DNA of 5,371 nt from positions 1 to 5,371 of the forward strand of contig JAUVMD010000120.1 of assembly GCA_030600405.1 (NCBI GenBank). Direction: 5' to 3'. The stretch comes from Nitrospirota bacterium. GTDB taxonomy: Bacteria > Nitrospinota > Nitrospinia > Nitrospinales > Nitrospinaceae. The notes below the pieces were generated by a model that was given only the letters and a program-made list of their open reading frames with translations, ran no database searches and was not told where the DNA came from. This document shows, piece by piece, positions 1-5,371 of the stretch (its first letter is position 1; each line of letters begins with the position of its first letter). The position numbers and the translations under genes are program-made.

Positions 1-1158
1 CAGCGTTTCATGATCGAACTTCCGCGCCATGAGTCGGTACGTTGCGAGAGCCTTCGTGGGTTCTTGGGTATCCTCATAAATGCGTCCCTGATAAAACAAG
101 GCCTGCGGAACCCATTTGGAATTCGGGGATGTTTTTAACAGGGTGTTGATATGGCTCAGGGCTCCGGATGGATTGCCCAGATTCCACAAGTTTCCTGCCA
201 TGAGAAAATGTGCTTCGCTGGTTCGGCGGTGTTTGGGATATTTTCTTAAAAACTGCCGCAGAACAATATTGGCTTTAGACCGTTTACGAAGGCCTTTGTG
301 AGCTTCCGCCAAATAAAAATAAAGGTCAGCGGGAAGGGGTTCGCTCTTCAATTTATTTTGGATCGACTTGATCTCCTGGATTACTGTGGTGTAATTGACA
401 CTATTCAACAACGCGCGCATGCGCTTTCGGGTTTCTCTTAGAGTAAGAGGGCGGGGAATCAGGGAAAGCTCTTTGACCATTCGATCCATTTGAACTTTGG
501 CCTGAAAGCGCGTCGCAATTTCGGGGTGACGAATATAAAGTTTCCGGTACAGATTGTATACCTGGTCATGTTCCCTTAAAAGTTTGGACAGCTTGATTTG
601 ACGGTTGATGATATCGGGAACCATCACCTTCCATTGCCGGGTGGAAAACTTTCGTGCTACCAGTTTTCCCGCCTGTCTCAATTCTTTAATAGCCTCCTGA
701 AAATTTCCCAGTTCCTCATACACCTCGGCGCGAAGCAAGCGGACCTCAGGAATCAGAAGGGTGAGCGGGTACTTTTTTAAAAGACTGGAAGTTTGTTTCA
801 ACCCTGCTTCCCATTCCCCTTCGGCCTGGTGGATGCGGGCCAGCTCAAGCTGGATATAATCCCCCATTTCGGGATATTCCTTGAGAACATTTATAAGCTG
901 GGTTTTTGCCCGGTTGTAATTTTTCTGTTGGGCGTAAATTTTTCCAAGCAAAAAGCGCGTTCGTTTTTGTGTTTTCGAGTCCACCCCGGTGAGAAGGAGT
1001 TTTTCAAACAGGCCTTGGGCCTCATCCCAATGGCCGGAATGATACTCTTGAAGTCCGGATTGAAACCATCCTTCATTGGACGCAGAAGCAGGTGCGGAAC
1101 CCCACAGGGAGAGCCAGGCGCATAACAGGAGTGTCGCACCGAGCGGTACCCGCGCCAG
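1..1158 (-). other. TPR half of the fused frame: probable exported TPR protein, lytic-transglycosylase-like, incomplete
   Basis: This is the part of the same frame after MiaA. Residues 302-327 read like a signal peptide: LAR, then a hydrophobic core around 307-320 (LGATLLLCAWLSLW), then an Ala-Ser-Ala site (325-327) before SNEG. Helical TPR-type repeats follow, roughly at 328-358, 368-398, 402-434, 436-466, 579-612, 614-646 and 652-682, with recurring motifs such as LGKIYAQQKNYNRAK, AEVYEELGNFQEAIKEL and ALFYQGRIYEDTQEPTKAL. The pattern of repeats ending in YP, in a signal-bearing protein, recalls the superhelical N-terminal domain of soluble lytic murein transglycosylases (Slt). The catalytic SLT domain would lie beyond the window, so that function is inferred. 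A periplasmic TPR scaffold protein is the main alternative. The region is normally a separate gene, so read this entry as a domain or alternative product of the same frame. Confidence 0.7.
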
Positions 1159-2061
1159 AACTTTTTCCTTGATCTGTTGCGCTGTTTCGCACGGATCAAG
1201 GCGCAGGGTCATCCGGTCGGTCATTTTCCTGAACCAGGTCAGTTGGCGCTTGGCGAAATGGCGGGTGTCCCGTTTGATCTCATAGACCGCGCGGTCCAGC
1301 GTTAGGTTGCCTTCCAAGTGCCGTACCATTTGGGAATAACCGATGCTTTGAAACGATTTTAATTGGGAGCCGTAACCCTTGTTCAATAAAGATTCGACTT
1401 CCTCTTTCAATCCTGCGTCCATCATTAGATCCACCCGGCGGTCGATTTGGTCGTAGAGATGTTGACGATCGGTTTCCAGTACGAACAGGTGCGATTCAAA
1501 TTCGTAACCGGCTGAGGTATCCTCGGCATGAAATTCGGAGAACCTTCGACCTGTTTCACGGTGGACCGATAACGCGCGTTCGATGCGCGATGGATCGGTC
1601 GGCTGGATTTTTCCGGCATAGTCCGGATCGATACTTGCCAACTCCGCGTGCATCTTCCGCGTCCCCTTCTGCCGGATTTCATCTTGGACCTGGCGACGGA
1701 CTTCTGGAGATACGGAGATAGCGCAATCGCGGTTTTCCAGCAGGGTTTTCAAATAGAGTCCGGTGCCTCCCACCATGACCGGAATCTTGTTCTGGTTTCT
1801 GATCTCGCGAATATGCGCCAGTGCCCGTTCCTTAAACTCGAACGCTGTGATCTCTTCATCTGGTTCGAGAATATCAATCAGGTGATGGGTGACTCTCTCC
1901 CGCTCGGCCGGGGAAGGCTTGGCCGTTCCGACATCGAAATACTTGTAGACCTGCATCGAGTCGGCGCTAATAATTTCAGTGCCAAGATACTCCGCCAGGG
2001 CCAGTGCTGTTTTACTTTTACCTGAGGCGGTGGGACCGCTCAGGATAATTAAAGGAAGCAT
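1..2061 (-). CDS. miaA: tRNA dimethylallyltransferase MiaA fused in frame to a TPR protein (open at left edge)
   Basis: MiaA transfers a dimethylallyl group to N6 of A37 in tRNAs reading UNN codons, in the cytoplasm. Residues 1-300 carry the family's marks: P-loop GPTASGKS (9-16), SADSMQVY (32-39), HHLID (58-62), GGTGLY (98-103), DPSRIERAL (156-164), the RRVDLMMDAGLKEEV stretch (208-222), SIGY (239-242) and the terminal AKRQLTWFR (270-278). Known MiaA proteins are about 300-315 residues, so the enzyme is complete. I translated the frame by hand to base 1: no stop follows, and codons 302-687 encode a signal-peptide-like segment and TPR repeats. ATG at 2061 has an AGGA 5 nt upstream and lies inside the end of the upstream methyltransferase gene, which implies coupled translation. 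The MiaA assignment is firm. Whether the cell makes one fused polypeptide, or the missing stop is a sequencing error, cannot be told from this sequence. Confidence 0.93.
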   Translation of the reverse strand, partial: MLPLIILSGPTASGKSKTALALAEYLGTEIISADSMQVYKYFDVGTAKPSPAERERVTHHLIDILEPDEEITAFEFKERALAHIREIRNQNKIPVMVGGTGLYLKTLLENRDCAISVSPEVRRQVQDEIRQKGTRKMHAELASIDPDYAGKIQPTDPSRIERALSVHRETGRRFSEFHAEDTSAGYEFESHLFVLETDRQHLYDQIDRRVDLMMDAGLKEEVESLLNKGYGSQLKSFQSIGYSQMVRHLEGNLTLDRAVYEIKRDTRHFAKRQLTWFRKMTDRMTLRLDPCETAQQIKEKVLARVPLGATLLLCAWLSLWGSAPASASNEGWFQSGLQEYHSGHWDEAQGLFEKLLLTGVDSKTQKRTRFLLGKIYAQQKNYNRAKTQLINVLKEYPEMGDYIQLELARIHQAEGEWEAGLKQTSSLLKKYPLTLLIPEVRLLRAEVYEELGNFQEAIKELRQAGKLVARKFSTRQWKVMVPDIINRQIKLSKLLREHDQVYNLYRKLYIRHPEIATRFQAKVQMDRMVKELSLIPRPLTLRETRKRMRALLNSVNYTTVIQEIKSIQNKLKSEPLPADLYFYLAEAHKGLRKRSKANIVLRQFLRKYPKHRRTSEAHFLMAGNLWNLGNPSGALSHINTLLKTSPNSKWVPQALFYQGRIYEDTQEPTKALATYRLMARKFDHETL
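1156..1170 (-). promoter_or_regulatory. Candidate internal ribosome binding site with CTG start at the MiaA/TPR junction
   Basis: On the minus strand AAGGA (1170-1166) is followed 7 nt later by CTG (1158-1156), codon 302 of the fused frame. Initiation there would give a 26-residue signal peptide of ordinary design ending in ASA, exactly where MiaA homology ends. CTG is a rare start codon. The in-frame ATGs upstream (codons 280 and 284, at 1224 and 1212) lie inside the conserved MiaA C-terminus, have poorly spaced Shine-Dalgarno sequences and would give an unusually long signal-peptide N-region. Confidence 0.4.
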
Positions 2062-2758
2062 AAATTTCCTGTATGGTTGGTGTATAACTGCCATCCGGAT
2101 GATAGAGGGTCAATGTTTCCTCCAAAGGTGTTTTGGGGGCCTCCCCCTTGACCGCCTCCACGAGGCAGATTTTTGGAGCTACCTCTTCATGACCGAACAC
2201 CCGGACAAACCGGGTAGGGTTTAACTGAACTTTCCGAAGCTGATTCATCACCTCTTCCAGCCGGTAGAAAGGATAGGCTAAGGCGATTTTTCCCTCCGGT
2301 TTCAGCAGGGGAGCGCTCACCGCGGCCAGAGTTTCCAGCGTCAGAGACAATTCGTGCCGTGCGACCGCTTTCCCCCGGCAGGGATTTATTTTACCGCTGT
2401 TTATTTTTCGATAAGGCGGATTGCTCAGAATCCAATCGAACGATTCCGGTTCCCATTTTCCGGCCATGGAGCGATAATTCCCTTCCCACACCCGAATGCG
2501 GTGGGACCACCCGTTGGTTTTCACATTATCCACCGCACTTTTGTATAGGGAATTTTGAATTTCCACTGCCGTGATTTCCAGATCCGCCTGGCGGCTCATC
2601 AGGAGCAGGGGGATAATGCCGCACCCGGTTCCAATATCCAGAATTTTAGCTCCATTGACCGGCCGGACCCAGTCGGCGAGCAGAAAAGGCTCCACCGAAT
2701 ACCGGTACCCACGTGGATTTTGACTGATAGTAACCTGCTCTATGGTCTGGCCCCCCAT
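2018..2758 (-). CDS. TrmN6-type tRNA (adenine37-N6) methyltransferase family protein
   Basis: This is a 246-residue class I SAM-dependent methyltransferase of the COG4123 group, the same length as E. coli TrmN6 (YfiC), which methylates N6 of A37 in tRNA-Val1. The N-terminal element GYRYSVEPFLLADWV (17-31) is typical of the group. The SAM-binding motif DIGTGCGIIPL is at 41-51, the acidic ribose-binding Glu is at 66 in AVEIQ, and the amino-methyltransferase catalytic motif NPPY is at 113-116 after LS. RGKAVARHE further on also fits the family. ATG at 2758 has AGGA 5 nt upstream. The last 14 codons overlap the beginning of miaA in another frame, so the two are almost certainly translated together. 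Related NPPY enzymes act on ribosomal RNA or release factors, so the exact substrate is inferred from length, family and the miaA neighbour. Confidence 0.85.
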   Translation of the reverse strand: MGGQTIEQVTISQNPRGYRYSVEPFLLADWVRPVNGAKILDIGTGCGIIPLLLMSRQADLEITAVEIQNSLYKSAVDNVKTNGWSHRIRVWEGNYRSMAGKWEPESFDWILSNPPYRKINSGKINPCRGKAVARHELSLTLETLAAVSAPLLKPEGKIALAYPFYRLEEVMNQLRKVQLNPTRFVRVFGHEEVAPKICLVEAVKGEAPKTPLEETLTLYHPDGSYTPTIQEIYASFNYPERSHRLR

Positions 2759-2820
2759 GATTGTCCTATACTAGAGTTTTTCTCATTCTAGGTGATTAAA
2801 AATATTATTATTAAAGTCTA

Positions 2821-2869
2821 ACGCATTCGCCGGGTGCGGGCAAGGTGCTGATTCCAGTCAAAAATGCGT
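2821..2869. repeat. Spaced 7-bp inverted repeat, possible operator
   Basis: ACGCATT (2821-2827) and its reverse complement AATGCGT (2863-2869) are separated by 35 bp, about four helical turns centre to centre. The right arm falls where the -35 of the downstream candidate promoter would lie. A seven-base match can arise by chance in a region this size, so an operator role is only a suggestion. Confidence 0.25.
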
Positions 2870-2887
2870 ATCTCTTTGTTTTTATTG

Positions 2888-2896
2888 TGCTACAAT
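2888..2896 (+). promoter_or_regulatory. Candidate extended -10 sigma-70 promoter
   Basis: TG-C-TACAAT matches the extended -10 pattern TGnTATAAT with one mismatch. There is no good -35 at the usual distance (2868-2873 reads GTATCT), which extended -10 promoters tolerate. A start near 2903 would give a leader of about 50 nt before the TTG-initiated gene at 2953. Confidence 0.4.
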
Positions 2897-2942
2897 TTCA
2901 CAGCAGGATGTTTTGTTGTAATAAGCTGGGATCTTAGCAAGT

Positions 2943-2955
2943 GAGGTGATAATTG
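2943..2955 (+). promoter_or_regulatory. Shine-Dalgarno that fixes a TTG start
   Basis: GAGGT (2943-2947) lies 5 nt before TTG (2953-2955). The GTG at 2941 is followed two codons later by TGA, so it cannot be the start. The TTG gives a methionine immediately before GELFNLF and the full first membrane segment. Confidence 0.7.
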
Positions 2956-3288
2956 GGCGAACTCTTTAATCTCTTTAATGAAGATCAGATTTTTGGCGCC
3001 GTCCTGTTTCTTGCCGGAATTGCCCTGTTGACTTGGTGCGCCAAGGTGGAACGCGTGGAAATGGCCAAAATGCGGGATCCTAAGTTGAAATGGGCCTATA
3101 TCGATGCCGACGGCAAAATGAAGGGCGAAGTCAAAAAAATGAAGATACGCAGTATTATTGTCAACATTGTCGGCGTTAGCATGGGAATATTTGGCATCCT
3201 GAGTGTTGTGTGGAATGTCAAAGATGTCAACTCCACTGACAACAACACGCCGGGTATTATTGAATCGTTGCAGGATCGTGGTGACTAA
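2953..3288 (+). CDS. Small two-helix inner-membrane protein of unknown function
   Basis: I do not recognise this 111-residue protein. It has two clear hydrophobic segments, about 13-30 (IFGAVLFLAGIALLTWCA) and 68-87 (IIVNIVGVSMGIFGILSVVW). The loop between them (31-66) has about 12 Lys/Arg against 6 Asp/Glu, so by the positive-inside rule it faces the cytoplasm and both termini face the periplasm. The loop holds WAYIDADGKMKGEVKKMKIR, which has the look of a short beta-hairpin. The C-terminal tail is hydrophilic with several Asn and Asp. It starts at TTG with a good Shine-Dalgarno and has its own candidate extended -10 promoter. It is alone on the plus strand, divergent from the methyltransferase-miaA operon and convergent with the deacylase pair, only 16 nt from the latter's stop. 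Even codon content and good signals make it a real gene, but nothing assigns a function. Confidence 0.8.
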   Translation: MGELFNLFNEDQIFGAVLFLAGIALLTWCAKVERVEMAKMRDPKLKWAYIDADGKMKGEVKKMKIRSIIVNIVGVSMGIFGILSVVWNVKDVNSTDNNTPGIIESLQDRGD

Positions 3289-3304
3289 CTAAGAAGTTGT
3301 GTTA

Positions 3305-4273
3305 TCAGCCGAAGGGCCAGAACCATCGCTGATTTTTCTCCCTCAACAAAACGGCTACCAATTCCTTTTCGTGCACCATCGGATGATCCCTTAACGTCAC
3401 CACATATCCCTCTTCGGGAGCAAGCACTTCTTCCAATACAACTCCCTCATACAGATCACGTACCTCTCCTAACTTGTCCCCTTTTTCCATCGCCGTTCCG
3501 ATGGCCGATTCGGGGTAAAACAACCCTGCTTTCCGAGTCAGCACCGGACATTCGTTATGAGCATCGAAAAATGCCATTTCCCGCTGGCTTACTTTTTCAC
3601 TGTTATGGAGCAACAAGCCCTCGGCCTTCATGAAGTTTACAATCCCATCCAGTAGCAGATCACAATAATGGGGATGATAGGTTTGGGGTTTTCCCGCAGA
3701 TAGAATAAAGGAATGCAGACCCATCAGGTCCCATTGCTTTGCCAGATTCAGGACGAGGGACGACGACTCTGCGACCTCCCGACCGATGTGAAGTCCCAAA
3801 CGGCGCGCCAGATTGCGCCGCTTCCGGTTGGGGTCGATCAGTTTGACGTGCGGTGCGTCCTCGTAATGTTTTTCTCCAGTTTGCAGGATAATGCCGTAAA
3901 CGGATTCGGCCGTATGCCGGATCACAGTGTTGCAGACGGTTTCCGTCAACTCACCGACCTCCATTCCGGGGAAGGTCAAATCCACATCCTGACTGTCGAA
4001 ATTCCAGACCGGGTTCCCGGTTTCCCAGGCCTTGTAGTTGACCACTGGGAAGATTTGGATGGTTCCCTGAATTTGAGAACTGGATTCTTTGCCCTCTTCG
4101 ATATCATTGAGAAACCGGGACAGACGGGAGGCCACCATCAGCCCGTTCAACCGGTCGCCCTGCAGTCCGCTGACGATGGACAGGGTGTCTCCGTTTTCCG
4201 GACCCCACCGGTTTTTGTAAAGGATCAGCGGCTCTCCAAAGGGAGTGGGGATATTGAGTATTTCTTCTTTCAC
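3305..4273 (-). CDS. AstE/AspA-family protein lacking the metal ligands: probable pseudoenzyme
   Basis: This 322-residue protein belongs to the succinylglutamate desuccinylase/aspartoacylase family (M14-like zinc carboxypeptidase fold), judged by its layout and by alignment with the adjacent upstream paralogue. Family active-site residues are replaced throughout. The HGDE-type zinc motif reads GLQGDRLNG (36-44), with Q38 for His and R41 for Glu. The third ligand of the DIHA motif is Q131, in IILQTG. The N-R of the substrate-binding DxNR motif is D98-L99, although FPG after it is kept (101-103). The catalytic Glu position is S192, in ILSAGK. The C-terminal beta domain (276-309, EGVVLEEVLAP onward) is well conserved, with about 18 of 34 residues identical to the paralogue. 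The frame is intact and starts at GTG overlapping the previous stop. A non-catalytic, structural or regulatory partner is the likeliest reading. Hydrolase activity would be unexpected. Confidence 0.85.
   Translation of the reverse strand: MKEEILNIPTPFGEPLILYKNRWGPENGDTLSIVSGLQGDRLNGLMVASRLSRFLNDIEEGKESSSQIQGTIQIFPVVNYKAWETGNPVWNFDSQDVDLTFPGMEVGELTETVCNTVIRHTAESVYGIILQTGEKHYEDAPHVKLIDPNRKRRNLARRLGLHIGREVAESSSLVLNLAKQWDLMGLHSFILSAGKPQTYHPHYCDLLLDGIVNFMKAEGLLLHNSEKVSQREMAFFDAHNECPVLTRKAGLFYPESAIGTAMEKGDKLGEVRDLYEGVVLEEVLAPEEGYVVTLRDHPMVHEKELVAVLLREKNQRWFWPFG
4270..4273 (-). promoter_or_regulatory. GTGA start/stop overlap coupling the two deacylase-family genes
   Basis: On the minus strand GTGA contains the GTG start of the downstream gene (4273-4271) and the TGA stop of the upstream gene (4272-4270). 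No close canonical Shine-Dalgarno precedes the GTG; a GGGAA lies about 8 nt upstream. Translation of the second gene therefore probably depends on ribosomes finishing the first. Confidence 0.75.
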
Positions 4274-5238
4274 GGTTTGGGTTCCCGGTCCAATGCCACC
4301 CGGGCCAGCAGAGTCCCCGAATGGACCGCAGGTTGTTCTCGCAGGGTAAACAGCAGACCGTTGCCCGGTGCGGTCACTTCTTCCAGAACAATACCTTCCA
4401 CCGGGTCCAGAACCTGGCCGATGATTTCGTCCTCTCCCACCCGTTGTCCCAACGCAACCCGGTTGACAAACAGGCCGGAATGTTTCGCACTGGCCTGGGC
4501 CACACCTCTCGGGTAAACCACCTGCGGGGAAGGCGCCGATGGAATGTCAGAAGGCAATGACGCCAATACGCCCTGGTGATGAAGCAGATGCATCATTCCA
4601 TGGAACAAGCGGTCCACAAAATCCGGTTCAATACGCAGGCAGATTCCAGTTTCGACCACGAGAGTGGGAACATTTAATTTGTTCAGGTTATAGCCGAGAG
4701 TGGATTCGAACACTCCGGCCATGGGATGAATCCAGATGATATCGGTGTGGGTCTGTAAGGCCAAAGGAAGCAGTTCTTCAGAAAACTCTTCGATGATCCT
4801 TATCTGCGGCAATTCCTTAAGGTGAAGGTTGGAGGCATGGATGTCCACAACCAAATCGGAGCTTTCCTTTAAGTTCTCAAATATTTCCTGAGACCATTGA
4901 ACAGGGATGGACGTTCGGGGATGCGGACCCATCATCCGGTTCATGTCGGATCCATAAACCGGCCACAAGCGGGTACCGTTGTTTAGTGCCGGTGGGTTGA
5001 CTGCCGGGTAAATATGAACCTCGCCCTGGAAAGCCTCCGGCTGTGTCTCTTGAATTTGGCGTAGAGCGTGAATCAGTCGGTGGCACAGGTACAGGCCTTC
5101 CAGCTCATCCCCGTGCAGACCGGAAACAAACGAGACGCGCTGAACCGGTTTCCCCCGATGGGCAGAGAATATTTGTTTGACGATTTTCAAGGATGAACCC
5201 AATGGACTGGCACAGGAGAAAAGGGTCTGTGTTTTCAA
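4270..5238 (-). CDS. Succinylglutamate desuccinylase/aspartoacylase family zinc hydrolase
   Basis: This 322-residue protein has the complete catalytic set of the AstE/AspA family, zinc enzymes that hydrolyse N-acyl amino acids or similar amides. The zinc motif GLHGDELEG (40-48) supplies H42 and E45. NPPALNNGTR (81-90) and DMNR (98-101) match the family's substrate-binding stretch. DIHA (132-135) gives the third ligand H134, and VVETG (194-198) gives the expected catalytic E196. The C-terminal beta domain starts about residue 281 with EGIVLEEVTAP. No signal peptide is seen, so it should be cytoplasmic. The substrate is not determined: no arginine-succinyltransferase or ectoine-degradation genes are visible, so astE or aspA would be over-naming. 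It starts at TTG, lies 30 nt after a regulator gene and overlaps the inactive paralogue by 4 nt. Confidence 0.88.
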   Translation of the reverse strand: MKTQTLFSCASPLGSSLKIVKQIFSAHRGKPVQRVSFVSGLHGDELEGLYLCHRLIHALRQIQETQPEAFQGEVHIYPAVNPPALNNGTRLWPVYGSDMNRMMGPHPRTSIPVQWSQEIFENLKESSDLVVDIHASNLHLKELPQIRIIEEFSEELLPLALQTHTDIIWIHPMAGVFESTLGYNLNKLNVPTLVVETGICLRIEPDFVDRLFHGMMHLLHHQGVLASLPSDIPSAPSPQVVYPRGVAQASAKHSGLFVNRVALGQRVGEDEIIGQVLDPVEGIVLEEVTAPGNGLLFTLREQPAVHSGTLLARVALDREPKP

Positions 5239-5248
5239 GATCGGCTCC
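5236..5248 (-). promoter_or_regulatory. Shine-Dalgarno that fixes a TTG start
   Basis: GGAG (5248-5245) sits 6 nt before TTG (5238-5236). Upstream in the same frame the regulator's TGA (5271-5269) closes the frame, and there is no ATG or GTG between, so TTG is the only ordinary start available for the full-length deacylase. Confidence 0.7.
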
Positions 5249-5268
5249 GGCTGAATCGATTCGGATAA

Positions 5269-5371
5269 TCAATAAGATGGTTTTTCTTTCTTTTTTTTGG
5301 GTTCGATGTTCATGGCATCGATTTTCCGCTTGAGAGTGTTTCGATTAATTCCAAGATCCTTGGCGGTGGCG
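5269..5371 (-). CDS. C-terminal end of an NtrC-type sigma-54 regulator (Fis helix-turn-helix)
   Basis: Only the last 33 codons are in the window; the gene is cut at the right edge. The fragment ATAKDLGINRNTLKRKI is the second half of a Fis-type helix-turn-helix, the DNA-binding domain that ends NtrC-family sigma-54 activators and also Fis itself. A lysine-rich tail (PKKKKEKPSY) follows. The receiver and AAA+ domains expected upstream cannot be seen, so a Fis-like protein is possible. It lies 30 nt from the deacylase pair on the same strand, so the three may be co-transcribed. Confidence 0.8.
   Translation of the reverse strand, partial: ATAKDLGINRNTLKRKIDAMNIEPKKKKEKPSY

Larger units (their letters stand above)
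2759..2952. other. Divergent intergenic region
   Basis: 194 bp separate the divergently transcribed methyltransferase gene and the small membrane-protein gene. The left part (about 2793-2817) is strongly AT-rich. On the minus strand TAGAAT (2790-2785) could be a -10 element for the methyltransferase operon, with a leader of about 20 nt, but I find no convincing -35 for it. The right part holds a spaced inverted repeat and the extended -10 listed separately. I see no tRNA, riboswitch or terminator hairpin in it. Confidence 0.6.

Noticed and set aside
891..1199. 102-codon minus-strand frame across the MiaA/TPR junction
   Set aside because: It is in a different frame from both MiaA and the TPR repeats, and its highly basic product has no domain features.
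1425..1682. 85-codon minus-strand frame inside miaA
   Set aside because: It is a shifted frame of the conserved MiaA coding sequence.
3289..3304. Possible bidirectional terminator between the convergent genes
   Set aside because: Only 16 nt, with no inverted repeat or T-tract.
3713..4516. 267-codon open frame on the plus strand opposite the two deacylase genes
   Set aside because: It is antisense to two genes with clear family motifs, shows no recognisable domain and its product looks like random Pro/Gln/Arg-rich translation.
5236..5271. Readthrough fusion of the regulator with the deacylase (same frame, separated by one TGA)
   Set aside because: A GGAG Shine-Dalgarno and TTG start explain the deacylase on its own, and nothing suggests recoding of TGA.
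5281..5298. T-rich tract resembling a terminator tail or slippage site
   Set aside because: On the coding strand it encodes the lysine-rich tail of the regulator and has no preceding hairpin. Slippage at the A8 run is possible but nothing supports it.

Overview
The window looks like chromosomal DNA from a Gram-negative bacterium of moderate GC content. The signs are a secreted TPR protein with a periplasmic-type signal sequence, the end of a sigma-54-type regulator with a Fis helix-turn-helix, and bacterial tRNA-modification genes. A deltaproteobacterial or Nitrospinota-like source would fit the style of the proteins. That is an impression only, and there is no marker gene to settle it. I see no mobile element, CRISPR array, rRNA or tRNA.

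Left block (minus strand, 2758 down to 1). A TrmN6-type (COG4123) methyltransferase overlaps by 44 nt the start of miaA, the tRNA A37 dimethylallyltransferase. Both families modify the purine at position 37, next to the anticodon, so this looks like a small anticodon-loop modification operon. The miaA frame has no stop codon. After a complete MiaA of about 300 residues it runs straight into what looks like a signal peptide and then a TPR-repeat protein, and it is still open at base 1 (687 codons). The TPR part resembles the N-terminal half of soluble lytic transglycosylases. A Shine-Dalgarno sequence followed by a CTG lies exactly at the junction.

Centre (2759-3304). A divergent intergenic region holds a candidate extended -10 promoter and a spaced 7-bp inverted repeat. 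It drives a small, unrecognised two-helix membrane protein that starts at TTG.

Right block (minus strand, 5371 down to 3305). The last 33 residues of an NtrC-type regulator are followed after 30 nt by two tandem AstE/AspA-family (succinylglutamate desuccinylase/aspartoacylase) genes of 322 codons each, joined by a 4-nt GTGA overlap. The first copy keeps the expected metal ligands and catalytic glutamate. The second has lost all of them but keeps a full-length reading frame and a well-conserved C-terminal domain, so it looks like a pseudoenzyme partner. This active/inactive pair and the MiaA-TPR fused frame are the two most unusual things here.
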